From the NCBI GenBank assembly GCA_947568835.1, contig OX387602.1, forward strand, positions 23,735,021 to 23,799,020: a DNA stretch of 64,000 nt. The letters run 5' to 3'. The stretch comes from Protonemura montana (Eukaryota; Arthropoda; Insecta; Plecoptera; Nemouridae). Numbering within the stretch: position 1 is the first letter of the stretch; every line of letters starts with the position of its first letter. The notes below the pieces were generated by a model, which worked only from the letters and a program-made list of their open reading frames with translations, had not been told where the DNA came from and did not search any database. A program made the translations under genes and the position numbers. This document shows, one piece after another, positions 13,301 through 28,300 of the stretch.

Positions 13301-16300
13301 ATCCCGAATTAGACTCCAATCACGTTGGGAAAATCGATGCAAAGCTCACGCAGTTTTTACATAGTGCCAGAGTTCATTCTCTACGTGCTCTTAGTGGTGG
13401 CTGAAATGGTATGGGCTTTCATGATGTTGAAATGCCGCATTGAATATTCAGGCCCTTAACTACCCATCCTTCACATACTCAAGTACCATATGCTCGGTAC
13501 CTGTCACCCAGCCAGTACTTCAGCACCTTCCATAACGTATTACGCTAACGGCGGCAGCAAAGTTAAGCAATTTTCTCACACACGCAAAAGTCAATGTGAT
13601 TTCTCGGAGGACTCCAAAAGTCATATCGCGCCGCCAACTCCGTATAGCCGTTATCTCGCAATTCTCTGCTCGCTTGCACAAGTACCGCGACAGATCTGCA
13701 ATCAGCCGCCCATCGATTGGCAAACCAGCCAAAGACAAACATCGCGCGATTTGCAGACATGCAAACAAACTTGCGAGTAGCGAGGCATGGCCAAGTCACC
13801 GAGCCGCCTGTTTGTTTACCCTCCGCTGGTCGACCACTTTGTCGCGAATCAAGCGTCGTCGTCGTCGTCGCCGCCGCCTACCCCCGATATCGACCACGCG
13901 CCCACCGCACCGCGACGACGGCTATGTTTAGACGCGACTCCCTTTCGGATTCGACCCACGTCCCGCCGGCCACGTTCGCACCCCGATTATTATCAACACG
14001 CCTAATCTCATTCTTTGCCCGAATCCTATGGGCTACCCAGCTGCCGTCTGAAGCCAGTCGGGGGGTATAGACCGCCTTGTCGTCTGCATGGGATGCCGGC
14101 ATTGACCCGTGGTTCATTTTGCGTTGCAGGCGAAACAGAGGGCGTCTGTGCGATGGCTCCTCTCCAAGTCGTACAACAACAAGGTGCCAGAAAACCTGCG
14201 GGAGCCGTTCTATCGGGATCACGAGGTAAGTCAGAGAGAAAATAGGGCGGGGGCGCTGACTTGAAGAGAACGTTGATGTCGTGGTCGCAGGGCCGTGTGT
14301 GTGACTCATGGTTTATCCTAATGCGGCGAGGGTGGAGGGTTGGGACCCCCGTAGTGTTTAACTGGAAGTCAACCACCCACAGTGATACTAGATGCCTCCC
14401 ACAAAGATTTTAAAGATGGCCATCGAAAGAATGGAACTTAATGCGTTATTTATTCCAAATGCATAGGTATTTTTCTTTCGAAATGTGTTTTTTTTATTCC
14501 CCTTAGGAAGAAAGTTAATATTTTTACGATTTCAGTTGGCCTTGGCTCAGCAAATTTCCCTTCTTTGGCTAGCCCGCAGAATTCACACGGCTTGCTTCAA
14601 GGAACACATGACGTTTTCTCATCATTTGTCATAATTAGAAAAGTCCAGAGAAAACATACAGTTCGGATTATAAACTACTAAAAGAAGCCATAATAAATTA
14701 CTCACTGGCAGACGTCTCGTGTTGTTACCATTGAAAAGCGGAAAGACTATTCCATTAGCTTGTGCTACAAACGTAGCAATAACTGTTCCCTTGGCTAAAA
14801 CTGTAGTGGATGATGACATTGAGTTAAAGGGGATTAGCTAGGCCGCTAGGAGTATGAAAATTACTGATCACATATTAGATTGTGCTTGCCCCCGCTAACC
14901 TCCACCGTTTCGTCCTGCGCCTCCAGGAGCAAGAGCACCTGAAGCCGCAAGTGGTGCACCAACTGGCCAACGCCGAGCTGTACTGCCTGGCGTTGGCCAA
15001 TGTCTACTCAGACCCGAATTACCACCAACTGAACCACACCAGCCTGATATCTACGCTGGTGCGCAAAGGCGCGCTACCGGCTACCGCGCAGGACTCGCAG
15101 CTCACCGAGACCACTCTTATACAGACCACGCCGCTCAAGATGGTCAGTGCAGCCCTGGGTTTAACACACACCCAAGGTGTTTTGGGCTAGCTTGTAGGTG
15201 GAAACATGGGAGTTTAACTGAAGCACTTGTGGTAGCCTGGCCCGTTGGCCATATCCCATCCATAACCGGACCTTTGGGTTCCAAGAGAATAATAGGTCAT
15301 TGACATAGTGCCACAATAACAATCTTTTAATGCCCATATACTGGCCTAACTTTACTTGCACTTGTAAGACAATTTAACAAAGAATAGAGAAATGGCAGGG
15401 AAAAATCAGTGTAGTTATATGTTGTAAGTGTAACAACAAAGGCATTTATTTCACTATAAGCGCATGTCACTAATACTGCTCCCTCTCCCCTTGTGCACCA
15501 CAGAGTGCACACATGCAGGTGATGGAGGCGCTGATGGGGCTGTACGCGAAGGAGGTTGCTACGCCTGACCGCGTTGCGGCGGCGGTGTTGCGTTTTGCGC
15601 AAGGCGGCCGCGCAGACCCAGCCCTGCCAGCACCGCTTGACTCTGAGCGTGCATTGCTGCACTGGGTCAACGGAGCTTGCGCTGCACTGCGTCGGCGCGC
15701 ACAGCAGGACCTTGAGCACCTCGGTCACGATGCACAGGTGAGCTGACAGGACGGCAGTCCAGTACCCCTTTCGGGAAAGTTCCTTGTAAGCCTTGTTAAC
15801 CCAGAGGTGGTGGTTTACAGTCAACATTGCCAATTTTGTGTTGGTGAATTCAGTGAGAGAAAATGCCAACTCTAAGCCCATTCGTAAGAGGATGTTGTAG
15901 GTCGATTTTGAAAATCCAGGCAAATCTAAAGTATGTAGTGTCCTCAACAACTGTCCCGGGAACCATAGAAAGTGACGGCATTGTGTTTCCAGCTGGCGCC
16001 CGAGTTCCGCGTGGCGCGGGACCTATCGGACCTGTGCGACGGCGTCGGCATGGCGGCGCTCATCTCGCTCTACTGCCCGGCCGAACTACCGTGGCAGCAC
16101 ATAGAATCTACAGCGTTGCCGTCGATCGCGCAGGCCGCACACAATGTAGCGATGGTGCGCGACTTCTGCCAGCGCACGCTGCCTGCGCCGCTTTTCCACA
16201 TGGCAGCTGAGGATATCACGTACATGCGTGGGTAAGTGATGGCTTGCCCTAGCAGCTCCAGTGCCTAGCAGCAATAGTAATTGAACATAACAATAGTTAT

Positions 16301-19300
16301 TAACAATAACGTTAATAGCAAAAAAATATATAGATTCAGAAATTTTCCAGTTGAGATTACCCCAATGTTTATCATTAGACACATGATGACAGGAACCGAT
16401 GTTGCAGGTCAATGCGTGGCAACTTGGTGGTGTTCCTGGCCGACCTCTTCAACGTGCTCGAAATCCACCCCGTGACGTGTGTGCGGTTTCCAGCGCACGA
16501 CCGAGCGCTCGCTGACGGTAAGCGTTCGACACAGACTTCAGTAGGTCGGCCAATCCCCACGGTGATACGAGTCTGCTTCTGTCATTGGTTTCTTTCCATC
16601 TGGGTTTTACAGGTTTTGGCTGTACAGTTGACTTGACTTTGTGACCGTGTACTTTGAGAGAGCTTGGCTCCCTTGGCTAGTAATCTCTCGCCCGTTAATC
16701 TCACACTAGAGCTGGCATGCAAACAATACATCAGCATGTAAAGAAGAGTGCAGTATCTTCTTCGAACACTCTTCTCTAAACCCTCAGGGGTGTCTTGTTA
16801 AGGATTGCTATTGGAGAGTGGTTTGTTCCATTACTTGGTCATATCCAATCGAAGGTTCCGGCTATGCATATAGCTTGGTGGCTGGCTGGACATGTGCTGA
16901 CTTCAGGTTCCTGACCAACTAGTGCCAACCCTGCTGCGGCGGTGAATCCGGAATAATCTGAGCACGCATTGGGCACCCATTTTTCTACCTGAGTGCTACT
17001 AACTCACCGTGCATCTGCAAGCCTGATAGTCAATGGGTTCTTCGTGTTTTTTTTTTAGATTTAAGTTTCTCACTGGCAGCGTGATGGCAATGATGATTCC
17101 GTGTTTCTGAAAGTTTCACGGATCTGATTCAGTTCAATGAAGAAAGCTTATACTGTTGCTTGTAAATGCACATTGCCGTTTCTCAGTTACTGTTACAACT
17201 TGTTCAAAAAACTTGTTAAAAATTGCAGTAATGCCTTTTCGGAAGTCTAGATTGATTCACCATTGCTATTTACAATGCCACGCTTTTTATCCGCGGGACG
17301 TAATGAACGTGAAAGCCACACGGCACAGTGGACAGTGCAGGAGCAGGACTACACTAACTAGCATGCATGCCGTGAGCGGGAGTGAGAGTGCGGTCGGGGT
17401 ACTAACGTTGTCTGGGTGGTTGTGGTGGCAGCGAGCCCGCGGAACAGCCAAGGCGTGGTGCACAAGCGTAGCCTGCCGATGGCAATGAGCGGCATCCCCG
17501 ACCTGCGCAGTGACTACGAGTCCCACTCTGCCTTCACAGGTAACCACTATCCCCAAATAGTTGCCAGCTTTGTCTTGCTCCCTGATAGAGTAGCTGCCAC
17601 GGATGGATTAGTTGAAGTGGTTAAGTAGATGATCGTGAAGGGATTCCATTCGTACTGAAGTTGAATGTGTAGGCATGCAGGGAAATTTGGTAAGTAGTTG
17701 TGTAGGTGCTTGCTGTTTCCACAGCCGGACTGGTAAAAAACAAAAAAGAAGTTGATGGATTTTTTTTGCAATTTTCCATTAAATATGCATGTTTTTAAGT
17801 CAAGCAACAAACTTTTTAACTTAGTTTGTTATTAAATGATTGCATTGCAGCATTGAATCAGGTTGGTTTGCACCTGTGTGTGTGTGTGATTTTTTACACC
17901 ATAGAATGCAAATACCTAGCTTGTTTACACCTGGCTCCTCACTTTTACGTTACTTAAGCACCAGCACTTTTTAAATTATAATTCTATGTTAACCTGTTTC
18001 ATTATCAATTTTTAGTGCTTATGGTAGTATCAATAAATGTTGTCTTCTAGTAAAAATGTCGGTAATTAGCCTTAGTTTGAGGTAGTTTCTGTAGATATAG
18101 CATTAATGTAGGAAGTTTGGCAGAGTGCTTGTTAAGTTAGCTAGGGAGCAAGACGGCAACCCTTTTATCCCGATCCAGTGGTCTTCACTTCAGACTCCCA
18201 CAGGTACGCTGCTCTGTTCAGTGAATGTAGGTAAGCGGCATAATGAATGTTTTGGCTGATCCTTGGAGAACCTTGTAGAACACCTCGGTATCTTTGGATC
18301 GTGAGGTTCTGCCTTGGTTTGCATCGGTTATCTTTGTTTATCTCACTCACTACCACGCACTAACCACTCCTTGCGCTGCGATGTACTTTGTGTTGCGTTT
18401 TCCTTTTTGTTGCTCTTTTAATTTTCGTTCTCTATTTCAGCATCGGATATCGCATTCATTTTGTCGAGGTGGTAATTTACTACTGCAGAGCTTTAGATAG
18501 CAATCATTATGGCAATTTCTGCATTTGCAGTTGATTTTTTCCCATTTTTTCGTGACTCCATCTTAATGATGTTCCATGTCGGTTTGAAGAGTCAAACTAG
18601 CATTATTTGCTTTGCTGGTTTTGGCTTTGGGACTTATTATTCTCCATTAGTCTAGTAATTGGTCTAGTCATTTACAAGCTCCATGAGCCCGTAAAAACCT
18701 GTACCTCTAAAAATTTGGTCCACTTACCACACCTTTTTGTGCATACATTGTTGCTCAAGTTCCCCATCATGTCTTGATTTGGCCGTGAAATGCAGTCGAA
18801 ATAGCGGAGGTCTGACTTTTTTCCTGGTTTTAGTGTCCATGTCGAAGCCCATTTCCACAACGCTGCCCGTAAAGCGGTACTCCCCGTCATCATCCGCCCC
18901 CGGAAATCACGACGGCAACTTCCAGCAAGATGACTCATCGTTTGTAGTACATCGCGGCAAAGCGGTAAGTTGTTGTTGTTGGATCTTTATGCTTACATGC
19001 TTACACTTCCAAGGAAATTCTGTATGTGTACATTATCTTACAATTTAAATTCTCATTGTGATCTTATTATAGAATAATAAAATAACTTGCAATGTTGATG
19101 AGCGAGACTTTTAAGGTGAAAAAACATTGTTAGCATTGTCTTTAATGTTTTCCATTGACTTTTGCAGCCAAAACTGAAAGAGTTTATTGAGATTTCAGTC
19201 ACCTTGAGTAGTGTTTGCTAGTTCAACCGAAACCACCACTGTTTAGTTCAAGGCTGGCCAACCTGGTTATATTTCGAAGCCTAAAGAGGTCTATGCCTTC

Positions 19301-22300
19301 TGCTCAGGTTCCGACTCTGAGTTCGGTGGTGCGCGAGGAGGAGCCGCTAGTGCCGGCGCGACTTCGGCCTAGCAAGGAGCGCACGGCAGCGCCTGAATCT
19401 AAGTTCGAGGAGCGAGGAGAAGCGGCGGCCGCTGGCAGGCCCAGCCACTGGGATGACGCGCGCAAGACCAGCTACGCTGGTCGCCGCTCGCGACGAAACT
19501 CCATCACTGCCGAGGACTCGCAGCTCACCATCGAGAACTTCGGCGGGTCACAGGAGCACCTCAATTTTGCCGGGAGGAACCCTGACAAGGAGGTAAGTCA
19601 CCTAAAAATTGCAAGGAGATTCTTCATAGAAATTTATGCTTGCAGTTTTCAGGTGCACATATTTGTTAATTCTTCAAAATTAAAATGCACGTAATTGACT
19701 TTTTTTTTATTATGAACACTTTTACCCTCTTGAATGTTTGTATCCAATCAGAATGCAATATTTACAAATTCTTGAAAGGGTAGTTGCATTCATTCTGTCT
19801 AAAGCCTGGTTTACAAGTTCAATTTTTGGCTCAATTTATTGAATTCAGTTTGTTGAGTTCAACCAATTGAAGTGTTTAAATAGAAAAATTTAACAAAAAC
19901 CATCAAATTAAAGTAATGAATTAATTTTTTCTTAAAAGTAGGAATAAAGATTGAATGAAAACTGACCATAAAAAAAATTGACAAGAAATTTAATTCAACA
20001 AATTGTACGAAGCCGTAAACTTGTAAATCAGGCTTATGTAAGTGCACTTATTGTCTTATTGTCTTCTGTATTATTTTACATTGAGACTGCTTTACAAAAC
20101 GACTTTGTACAGAGTTGTTCTCTCAGAGTTATGCAGAGCTCTTCCGAGGTGGATTGAAGTTTTACAGTGTTGGTGTCCTATGTCCAGGTGGGGGGACACG
20201 TGGGACGCAAAGACTCCTTGCCAGCTGCAGCCATACGCTCGACCGCGCAGGACTCGCGCTCGAGTGGCGTCGAGCTCATTTTCCGCGACGAGAAGCGCGA
20301 CGAGGAGAAGATGGTGTCGCGCCGAGCTAGCCATGACCAGGACGATCACTATCAAAACGTCGACCACGACCTCGGCCGCAAGGTAACGCATTACATAACG
20401 AACAGCCCCCAAGTACTTTTTAACAGCACATACTTATTTCGTTGTCCTTACCTTCCTCTAAAAAAAACAGGTCAAAAATTGGTTTTCTTTACTGTATTCA
20501 AATTTTGCCAGTTAATAATGTGCATACTTTCTGCTGAAAATTCCTATTAAAGGAAACATTAATTCCAACCTGATTACAGGAACCAGTCGGGAAATACGAG
20601 CATTGCCGACTAATGGACCATATTACAATGTCTGTATAAAAGATATCTGCCAGTTAACAATTCATCTCCATGGTCATAGACAGTCTGATATTTCCATTTT
20701 CATCTTACCTACAAGATAACTTTTTATCCGAACATTGTAATTCTGGACCTAAGGGGTCCTTTGGCAGTGCGTTGACCCCATGAATTGTGCAGGTGGCCAC
20801 TAGTTTTGCCGAGCTGTCGCGCTTGAAGGATGGAGGTGGCGGTACGTACTCACGCAAGACGCACGTGCTGATGATGGAGCGGGAAGACGCAGATCCCCCG
20901 CCACCTCAGCGTCCATTAATAGGCAAGAAACCCGGCGCCGTGGCGACAAATGGCGACCGCAAGACCACCACATTTGCTGCGTTGCCCAGCAACACGACCA
21001 CCTGGCAGCAGCAGCAGGTGAGTGGATGCCAAACAATGCCAAACGATGCCTTTCATGAAGTATGTTCTCTATTCGAATACTGCACTTGCCTGCAATTCGG
21101 CCTGGCTACACCTCTGGCTTACGTCAATTTTCTTAACCGCTAAAATATACCATTCTTGACTGTTTCGGTTGTAAATTATGGGTCTACCTCATACTTTACT
21201 CTATTGTCCAACAGAACTGATTATGGGTATTGAGGAAATTTGTCAGATTAAGCCTCCTGGATAAAAATGAAAGGCTTTGTTGAGGAACTGTGTTATTAAC
21301 CTCATATACCGATCCCACCCCCGCGACCATTTTTGTTATTTAATGCAAGCATAGTTGTATTAAATGCCATGCTCTGATGACACGGAGTACTTGGTTGCAG
21401 ACGCTGTCTTCCACCGCTGAGCCAGTAGCGCCGACAGCTGCAACGGCGGCAGGCTCGGAGGACTCTGCGGCAATGACCGCTCAGCTCGTCAACATCCGCA
21501 TGAAGCTTGAGGAGAAGCGGCGGCGCATTGAGGGCGAGAAGCGTCGCATTGAGGTGGTGATGAACAAGCAACGGCAGAAAGTAGGCAAAGCTGCGTTCCT
21601 GCAGGCCGTCGCAAAGGTAGCGGTACTAACATGCTCATTTAACTCTTATTGGCACGCTCGGGTTTGGCACTGCAGTGAAAGTCCCCCACAAGTCACAGTC
21701 GCTCGGGTTTTATAATTATTTCCATCAAAACAATTAACTGTAGGTATGCACTTTTAATTTCAGTGAGAATATGGAATTGTATGCAGTTCAATTTATCAAC
21801 ATTATGAAGTCATTGGAATTTAGATCCTTGTAGAATTTAGCGGAGTTGAGAGAATTTTTGGCTGGTGGGATTTTAAAGGAAAGAGAGAAGAATGGGTAGC
21901 TAACCTGCTGCACTGAAGGTACTGGTCGCGATGGATAGTTTGGTCTACATATTAGTCTACCATCTTGAAAGTTCTCACCCTGCCATTTAGCACCTGCAAG
22001 AAAACTTGACTATACTGAACTATAACATGTACTAAGAGTTGTATATCTTTGGACAATATCAATTTTGCCTATATTTTTAACGAGACTGTTACTTGTGATG
22101 GAAGATGCTAGTGCCTAATCCGGTGGACCTCACAAACTTGGTGTTGTTTCTTATTTCTCTCTCGGTGTTTTTATCTCTCACGCTGCAGCCGTGGCCACGA
22201 GCGGCTCTTCCTCTTGCACCTATAAAAATAAATCGGCTATTTCCAGTTCCTCTGTGTAACCCAGGGTTTTACAGCAGTTGACCAGTAATTTGTCTGCCAA

Positions 22301-25300
22301 AGATGAGTCACATGCTTCACGAATAAACTGGTCGAGTTTGGTTGTGTTAGATATCCTGACAATAACTTTAATTGAAAATTCAGCAGCTCTCACTGCTGAA
22401 ATAGCCTATTATCTCTCGAGTAGAGGGGGCCGTGAGTTTGGGTGAGGTTGGCATGCTTGGTGGTGAGTGACGGCTGCTTTCAGGGCAAGGCCAAGCCAGA
22501 TGAGGCGGAAGGGGGCAAGGAGGGGGAGACTTCACCCCGCCCCCCACAGCGACCCTTCTCGTTGCAGGTAAACCGCCGCCTCGCCCCAGAACCTAACAAA
22601 TAACCCGTAACAACCAAGCCGTTAGGTGTAGATACCCCAAGAGAAGACCACTCAACAAAAATGATCAAACATCTGTCAAACCACTTTTCATTAGATGCTA
22701 AAAAAAATCTACGAGTCTTTTTTGGTGAATCAAGGCTATTTCTACAGTGTGACAAAATGTATGTCAGAACAGATTTATAAAAATGTTGGTTCTTAAATCA
22801 AGCGTGTGCTGAGCTGGAGGAAAAACTTCTCCTGACGGTTTTGGTTTCTGACCGCATGTCGTTAGTTGCACGCATTGCATCGTGGCTGCTAATTTTATAT
22901 GCTTTTTCTCTCATCGCACTTAACCCAATGACACCATTTTCACAAAAGTATATTGCCGGTAGCGGACTCACATGACTCACTGAGAAATGAACTTTTATGA
23001 TACCACACTAACAAGTAACAAGCAACTAGTCTCCAGGAACACTGCTTTGTTGATTGTGTCTCGAATTGTTAGGTTTTCCTAGCTGGCATTAAATGGTAGA
23101 AAGCACTTGAAGTAACGTTTGATTGCCAGCCTGGGAGTGCATTGAAACACATAGGATCGTACATTCCACAAACTAGAACATCGATTTTTGTGAGAATTAG
23201 TTTTTCAACCAAATTGCATCTTCAGGATTGAGACTTTTTTCGAGACGTAGAAAGTACCTGTCACTTGTGCAACACCTTTAAAATCATCTTGGGATTCAAT
23301 CCAGTGCATAGGATATTAATGAAAGCTACAAAACCTTGTGAAATTACCAGGGTGCATAGATGCAACCCAAGCCACTAGACATACCACATAGCACAGCGCA
23401 AGTTGCCAGCATGCGCTTGGAGCATGCACCGCTAGCGCAAGAGCTGAATGCGATGCAAACTCTGGGCCGCGATTGGTTGTAGGAGATCAGCGAGGATGCC
23501 TCGTCGGTGCAACACAAGTGGCTGGACCCAACGGCGCCGTTCGTAGAGGAGCGCAAGACGCCTGACATCGAGAGCATGGATCTCGAGCAATACCAGCAAT
23601 CCATCTCACAGTGAGTGAGACTTCTTTGTTTATTGGAGAAACATATGTAAATTGAATCATAACAGGAATCGTTTTATTAGATCGTAAAAATTAAACTGGT
23701 TCAATTAATATTAAGGAGTTACCTAGTTTGAAAGCAATTATGCTCGTTCTACTTTGTCCGTGTTGCAAGCTAATAAATAGCTAGAAGATCCATGGGGCAG
23801 TATGTACCCCTTGCTACCATTCATGGAAAGTCTGACGAAAATGTTTGGTATGGGTTAAAAAAATATTAAATCTACATGGCTACTCGATCCACTCAACATT
23901 TGAGTCAAGTCAATGAGAGATCTTGATGTACCTTAGGATGAACAGCAGCCTGCATGACATTCAGTCGGACATCCAACGACTGAGCAGCCAGCAGTCGCAG
24001 ATCCAGGACCTGTCCACTCAACGGTCTGCTCTCCAAGACCTGGCCACCCAGCGCACCACCATGCATGAGCTGGCAACACAGCAAGCTGCAATGGTGGCGC
24101 AGACCCAACAGCAGATGAACTCGTTGGTAGCTCAGCAGCAACACATGGCGTCGCTGGCCTATCAGCAGCAAGCGTTAAACCTTGCACAGCAAGCACTGGC
24201 CCACGGTGAGTAGCAGTTATCGTGGGGGAAAGTTGCGAGTTATGCTTTTTCGAGTTAAGACTTTATGCTCTGAAATAAAGAGCAGCTGTGTTTGCTTTTA
24301 GCCAAAAGTGAACAAAATGGTCAGAAAGATGCGGCCTCCCTTCGTGCGAGCTTACGAGCAGTCGGACCACGCGGTGTCGAGAGTCAATTTACAATACATC
24401 GTTATAAGAAACTTTTCATTTTTTTAAAAGCCATGTGGCACCCTAATTTACACAGGAATTCTGCGATTCAACACCAACTAGAATCTGCTATCATAATCCG
24501 ATCATATCCAATCATACCAATAAATCTAAAAAAATCAAAAGTTTGTATTTTTATTAGGTGATGATTCAGTGCAATTCATGCCAAAATTCGTTGTACAGAA
24601 GAAAGATTAATTTCATTCAAACCATTCAAACTTGTTAAAAGTATAATCTCCACTGCTACAATTAACTGCTACAAAGATCCTTAACGAAGCAAGTCAGAAG
24701 TATTTGTAAGTTCCCTGGCGGCAGGAGAACGTGAGCGTGCAAGCTATTCGCTTTATATTAAATGCTGTTAATTAGCACAGCCAGCAAATAATAGAAATCC
24801 CTTGATCCTATGTTTGTGCAAAGCAAGCAATTTGCTGCCTGCTTCAGGTCCCGGCCAGTTCTACCTCCACGAGCCCCCAGCGGGAGCGGTCGCAGGTCCT
24901 GCGCCAGGGGCACGACGCACGTGGGCCACTCCACCCCCGATGGGCACTCCCCCCTCGATGGCCACACTACCCCCAGAGATGGCGTATCCACACCCACTTC
25001 CAGCAGAGCCTCGTACCGTCGGCTGGCCCGACCAATCACATGCCGGCTTCACGCTGCACGAGCCAACGCACTTCGTCCAGCACGGTGCCGGTGAGTTGCC
25101 GCGTAATTTTTCATGCAATGAGTTTCGGCTACGTTTCCGCCTGCTAGTCCATAGAATTGTAGTAGGTCGATATTGCAATTATTTGCTAGTATTGTAAACC
25201 AGTCATCACTACACTACCAACAATGCTTCAACTTAAATCTGCACTTAAATCTGAAGGAAACAATCAAGAAACGAGTATTTGCTTGGTAGCAGGCTGGTGT

Positions 25301-28300
25301 GTGCAGAATTTACCATTTAGATGAAATCCCCTAACATTCTTCCAAGGAAATGAATGTGAATTGTACTAAGCTCGGCTGGCTATGCTTGTCCCGTAGGCGA
25401 TGCACGCTACCAGAATGGTGACGCCCACCACAGCCTGGGTCACTTCCCCGTGTCCAACGGGCCGATGGGCAATGGTGGTGGTGGCTCCAATGGGCCAATG
25501 GCCTCCCTCGGTTCTTCACCTGGCGGTTTCCAGCTGCACCCCGAACCTGGATCCAGCCCAGGCGGATACTCTTCCCGCTCTTCCCTCGATCGCGGTAAGT
25601 ATTACTGGCATTCATACCAACCTGATCTCATGATAATACTCAGTGTTTTTTATGCTAGTTTTCACCTGATTCCTGTTATTCTGCAAGAACTGAACCTGAA
25701 TGGAGTTGGGCTTGCAATCCTAATAATGCAGCGTTGATCTGATGTGTTTGTGTCCCGATAGGTTCGTCTCCGAGCTGCTACTCGCCCCCACCAGCAGCGC
25801 CTGAGTCGCCTCGTCCGGTGCCGCCCCCTCGCCACCAGTACCAGCACCTTGACCGTGGGGCTGGGGCCATAACACACGCCTCTCTACCCGCACCACCCCT
25901 CGACGATATGGAACCCCAGAGCATCTCCTTCATCGGTAACATCAATACATGTCCCGACTCCTGTTCAACTAGTGATTTTGCACGATCGATACGATTTTCT
26001 GTTGGCAATTAGTTTATTAGATTGTTTATACTAAATACCAATAAGAATTTTTTAGATTTGGTGAGCTGACAGATTTTGAAGTAATAGCTCCATTCATTTC
26101 TGTATTTTAAGTTTCAGCCAATTTAGTTCAACATAATCTTTAGTTGATAAATGCAAATTGCTTAGTATATATCCCTTGTTTTGGTATACAGCTAACAACA
26201 AAATTAAGCATGTCACAGAAAGTTTTTTTTTTTGGTTTTTACTTATTTGAATTTTCTTTTCCTACCTCGTTACCCTAATCCCCATTTTTCCCCACAGGCA
26301 AGCCAAGCGCAGAAGACTCCACCGCCGGCTTATCGGCCGGCATCAAAGGGCTCCAAATCACATCCGGTTCTCGCACATACCGCATCCCGTCACCAACGCG
26401 GCCTGCCATCGCGCGCCACTCTTTTGCCGAACTGGCCGCCGAAGCTCCCGAGGCCGAGGCTGAGGAGAAGGGCTTCTACGTTTCATTTGATAATGATCCC
26501 ATGCCTCTGCGGCCAAAACCGCCGCTCCGCACAAAGCGCATGTCGCCCAAGAAGGAGCGAGCCGCCTCCGCGTATGATGACAGCTCGCGGAGAAGTTACG
26601 CTGACAGCGACTTCACGCCGGAGCAAAGGAAGGTCGACAGCTTGTTTGGCGAGCAGAGGAAGGTCGACAGCTTGTTTGGCGAGCAAAGGAAGGTCGACAG
26701 CCTGTTCGGCGAGCAGAGAAAATATACTTCACCGTTTGCGAAGGAGTCTAGTCCGTTTGGAGATAGGTGAGTTGTTTGGAGCTACCTGGCTTTTGCTGAA
26801 GTCACTGGAATCCTGGGAATGGTGTTTAGTAGGGGCTTCCATTTTGGAAATATATTTTTCTCAACTTCAGAGTGTTAATTACCTGTTATACTGTTTCCCC
26901 ATTGTGCCACCAACAAAGCTCCGGAAAATCATTCATAAATTTATGAATCATTGTGATCAAATTGTTGGCATCAAAGCAGATTGTATATCAAAAACAAATC
27001 AAGAGTGATGTATTGTTTCAGGTTCGGGGAGCGGCAGGCGACGCCCGAGCGCCTCGAGTCTAGGGAATCTTACGAGCCGGCCACTCGAGCCAGTCTGAGC
27101 TCGCGTTTGGAGCAGTCGCCACCCAGTCAGGGTCTAGCGTCGCGATTGGAGCCTGCCGCGGCCGGCGTCGGTCTGGTCATCGGTTCCGAGCTTCTCAACC
27201 CTGAGCCGGTGAGTGACGACTCGTAACATACCTCGACGTATCCCTTCTAACATCCCAAGCAAGGTAACAGCGCCAAATTGGTGTTTGATTTGAAAATTAT
27301 GGGCAAATGAGATTGCCAATGGGTGCCAAGTTGTACATCTTAAACATCTTGTACATGCCAACAGAACCTGTTTGGTAAAGTGGAAATAACACAACTGTAG
27401 TTGAGATGCTTGTAGTTCGTTACCTGTTTTTTTAAATCTTGCACATTGAGATAACAGTACTACTGTACCACTGATCAATTCTTTATCAGTTAGAATATTT
27501 TCTCAGGACTGTTCACTTCTCTGCAGATTATAATTTGCCAAAACAAGTAGGCAGCTGCAAAATGGAGTAGGTTCCTACTGTCACGAGGAGGTGAAGTATA
27601 TGACTTGGTATTGCCTTGCAGTCAACCGTGGAAGACATGGAACGCAAGAAAGAGCGCATCATGTTGCTGTCGCTGCAACGGCGGCAGCAGCAGGAGGAGC
27701 TGAAACAGGCCAAGGAGGCGGAGGCAGAGCGTCGACGCGAGGACGAGAAGTTCAAGCAGGAGGAGCGCGAGAGGCGGAAGGAAGAGGAGCGCGAACGCCG
27801 GCAAGCCATCCTTGAGCAGCACAAGCTGAAGAAGGCCATTGAGGAAGCTGAGAGAGAGGGCAAGGTATGCTTGCACTTGGGCAGGGTGGCAGGACTACAA
27901 AACCTTACTTTTGAAAGTCAAATTGTTCTATTCCAATATCATTTAGCAATACTAAGGAGCTGTGACTGTGTCCTGCAGGTGCTGCCGGCCAAGTCTGACT
28001 TCTCGACGCTGAAGGCAGCTCCCAAGCTGCGTGGACGTGGCGGTGGTGCACGACCGCGGCCCAAAACAATCCACGTGGATAGTGCAGGCGCGGATGCCCT
28101 TGACGCTGCCCTCAGTCCTGGAAGAGCCTCCGGCAGCAAGAAAGGATCCACCTCAAACTTGGCCGGTAGGTGCTTCGCTGAGTTCAGCTTGGATTTGATC
28201 AGGACTCTGAACAGTTTAACCCAAGTTAACGGCGTGGAGATTTTGCCTCCGTTATGCAGACTTGCAAAGGCAGAACTCAGGCGATTTGTACCTGCTCTGG

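Larger units (their letters stand above)
4528..14129 (+). other. CpG-rich first intron of Patronin
   Basis: This long intron differs visibly from the AT-rich introns downstream: CG dinucleotides are frequent throughout (for example 9660-9830 and 12780-13080), and the change to AT-rich sequence comes close to 14.3 kb. Apart from the candidate exon at 5249-5386 and several SINE-like fragments, I recognise no gene on either strand. Short GTC/GCC repeats occur near 13,850. The longest ORFs here have no recognisable domains and read as chance products of GC-rich sequence. Confidence 0.55.

Noticed and set aside
15327-15950. 207-residue minus-strand ORF
   Set aside because: It is the antisense shadow of Patronin exon 4 and its GC-rich codons.
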